DNA of 64,000 nt, from contig JANWWQ010000004.1 in the NCBI GenBank assembly GCA_025055635.1, forward strand, positions 20,478 to 84,477, written 5' to 3'. The notes beneath the pieces are model-generated. The model made no database searches. It saw nothing but the letters and a program-made list of their open reading frames with translations, and was not told where the DNA came from. Source of the DNA: Flavobacteriales bacterium. Its GTDB lineage: Bacteria; Bacteroidota; Bacteroidia; CAIKAF01. Positions 63,450 through 64,000 of the stretch are shown in pieces (positions within the stretch are counted from its first letter, which is position 1; each line of letters opens with the position of its first letter). The position numbers and the translations under genes were made by a program.

Positions 63450-63465
63450 AACGCAATTTTTATTT

Positions 63466-64000
63466 TTAATGCTGAGTTTTCAGAAATCTTAGAATCATTT
63501 TCTCTCCGGAGTCGGTCATTAATTCCAGGAAATACAATCCATCGGCCAGGTGAGCCAGGGAAACATCCACAGCGCCATTCTCTGCGAGAGCTTCCACATC
63601 CATAGGTAGGCATACTTGGCTTCCTGCTAGGTTAAAGGTTCGGTAAGCCCGGATTTTTTGTTTTGAGGGGTTATTCCAGATTAAATGCAGAAGATCAGAA
63701 GCAGGATTGGGATACAACATCAGATGACCTGAAAAATCATTCTCAGCCAGGCCAACGCCTGTTACCTTTACGAAAATGGACATCGTGTAGGAAGAGGAAC
63801 CGCAGGCGTTGCTTACCACCAGGGTCACGAAATAAGTGCCGCTATTCAGATAGGTATGGGTGGGATTCATGGCTGTAGAAGAATTACCATCCCCAAAGCT
63901 CCATTGGTAGGTGCTCCCATTTTGGGAAAGGTTCACAAAGCTCACTGTTCCATTGTTGGTATAGGCTGTATCAAACAGCGCAACGGGTGCGGGATTGACG
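63466..64000 (-). CDS. T9SS cargo with a PKD domain, 5' end outside window
   Basis: The frame is open to the window edge, so the N-terminal part is missing. About 177 residues remain. A PKD domain (VSFVNLSQNGSTYQWSFGDGNSS ... PTHTYLNSGTYFVTLVV) is followed by a type-A T9SS sorting domain (LMLYPNPASDLLHLIWNN ... LADGLYFLELMTDSGEKMILRFLK). The GTG at 63945 in the ORF track is internal, not the start. Predicted secreted or surface protein. Confidence 0.8.
   Translation of the reverse strand, partial: VNPAPVALFDTAYTNNGTVSFVNLSQNGSTYQWSFGDGNSSTAMNPTHTYLNSGTYFVTLVVSNACGSSSYTMSIFVKVTGVGLAENDFSGHLMLYPNPASDLLHLIWNNPSKQKIRAYRTFNLAGSQVCLPMDVEALAENGAVDVSLAHLADGLYFLELMTDSGEKMILRFLKTQH

Noticed and set aside
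1-64000. CRISPR array, restriction or retron-type defence system
   Set aside because: No spaced direct repeats and no Cas, methylase, nuclease-cluster or reverse-transcriptase proteins among the ORFs.

Overview
The window reads as chromosomal DNA of a Bacteroidota species. The evidence is a complete type IX secretion/gliding core (porP/sprF-like, gldK, gldL, gldM, gldN), several secreted proteins with T9SS C-terminal domains, a TonB receptor paired with a DUF4249 lipoprotein, promoters of the Bacteroidota type (TTTG at -33, TAnnTTTG at -7), little Shine-Dalgarno sequence, and phylum-typical families (DUF2911, DUF2490, CTC-type L25). I cannot fix the order or genus; the gldKLMN context is compatible with Flavobacteriales-like or Chitinophagales-like lineages.

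Layout. 1-4.8 kb: end of a T9SS cargo gene, a LysM lytic transglycosylase, and prs-rplY. 4.9-12.4 kb (minus): a TPR/comA-like/rhodanese operon, then a TonB receptor/DUF4249/unknown-protein operon. 12.4-20 kb: an unknown secreted protein, an mpl-truB-DUF2490 operon, a glycine-rich tail-tip-like secreted protein with a small partner, and radC. 20-31 kb: tRNA-Glu followed by rpsT 5 nt away, a nucleoid-associated protein, trhO, a six-PKD T9SS cargo, prfC, rlmN, DUF2911, recJ and a membrane protein.

31.1-40.1 kb (minus) is the most distinctive stretch. Ten consecutive genes look devoted to sulfur compounds: sulfite-exporter-like TauE/SafE, MBL-rhodanese-rhodanese (persulfide dioxygenase-like), a single rhodanese, an HMA domain, two YeeE/YedE half-size transporters, SoxB-like thiosulfohydrolase, TsdA-like dihaem thiosulfate dehydrogenase, an exported DsrE-like protein and an outer-membrane barrel. 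SoxYZ, SoxAX and SoxCD are not in the window. I infer import and oxidation of thiosulfate/persulfide with sulfite export.

40-53 kb: a lipoprotein, a 1039-aa T9SS type-B cargo with eight Ig-like repeats, fmt, two surface-sugar genes (CapD/PglF-like and DegT-like), tmRNA, a DCC-family protein, sucB, tRNA-Ser and pabB. 53-61 kb: an LptF/G permease, a degenerate arginase-fold protein, and porP-gldK-gldL-gldM-gldN. 61-64 kb: murI-sucD on the minus strand, an AT-rich gap, a small secreted protein and the C-terminal part of another T9SS cargo.

Two regulatory themes stand out. Several housekeeping genes have a -7 box only 4-6 nt before the start codon, which implies leaderless mRNAs. Genes are also packed very tightly: a terminator U-tract doubles as a promoter, a tRNA 5' end lies inside a coding sequence, and convergent stop codons interleave. 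All calls come from reading the sequence and the supplied translations; no database search was run.
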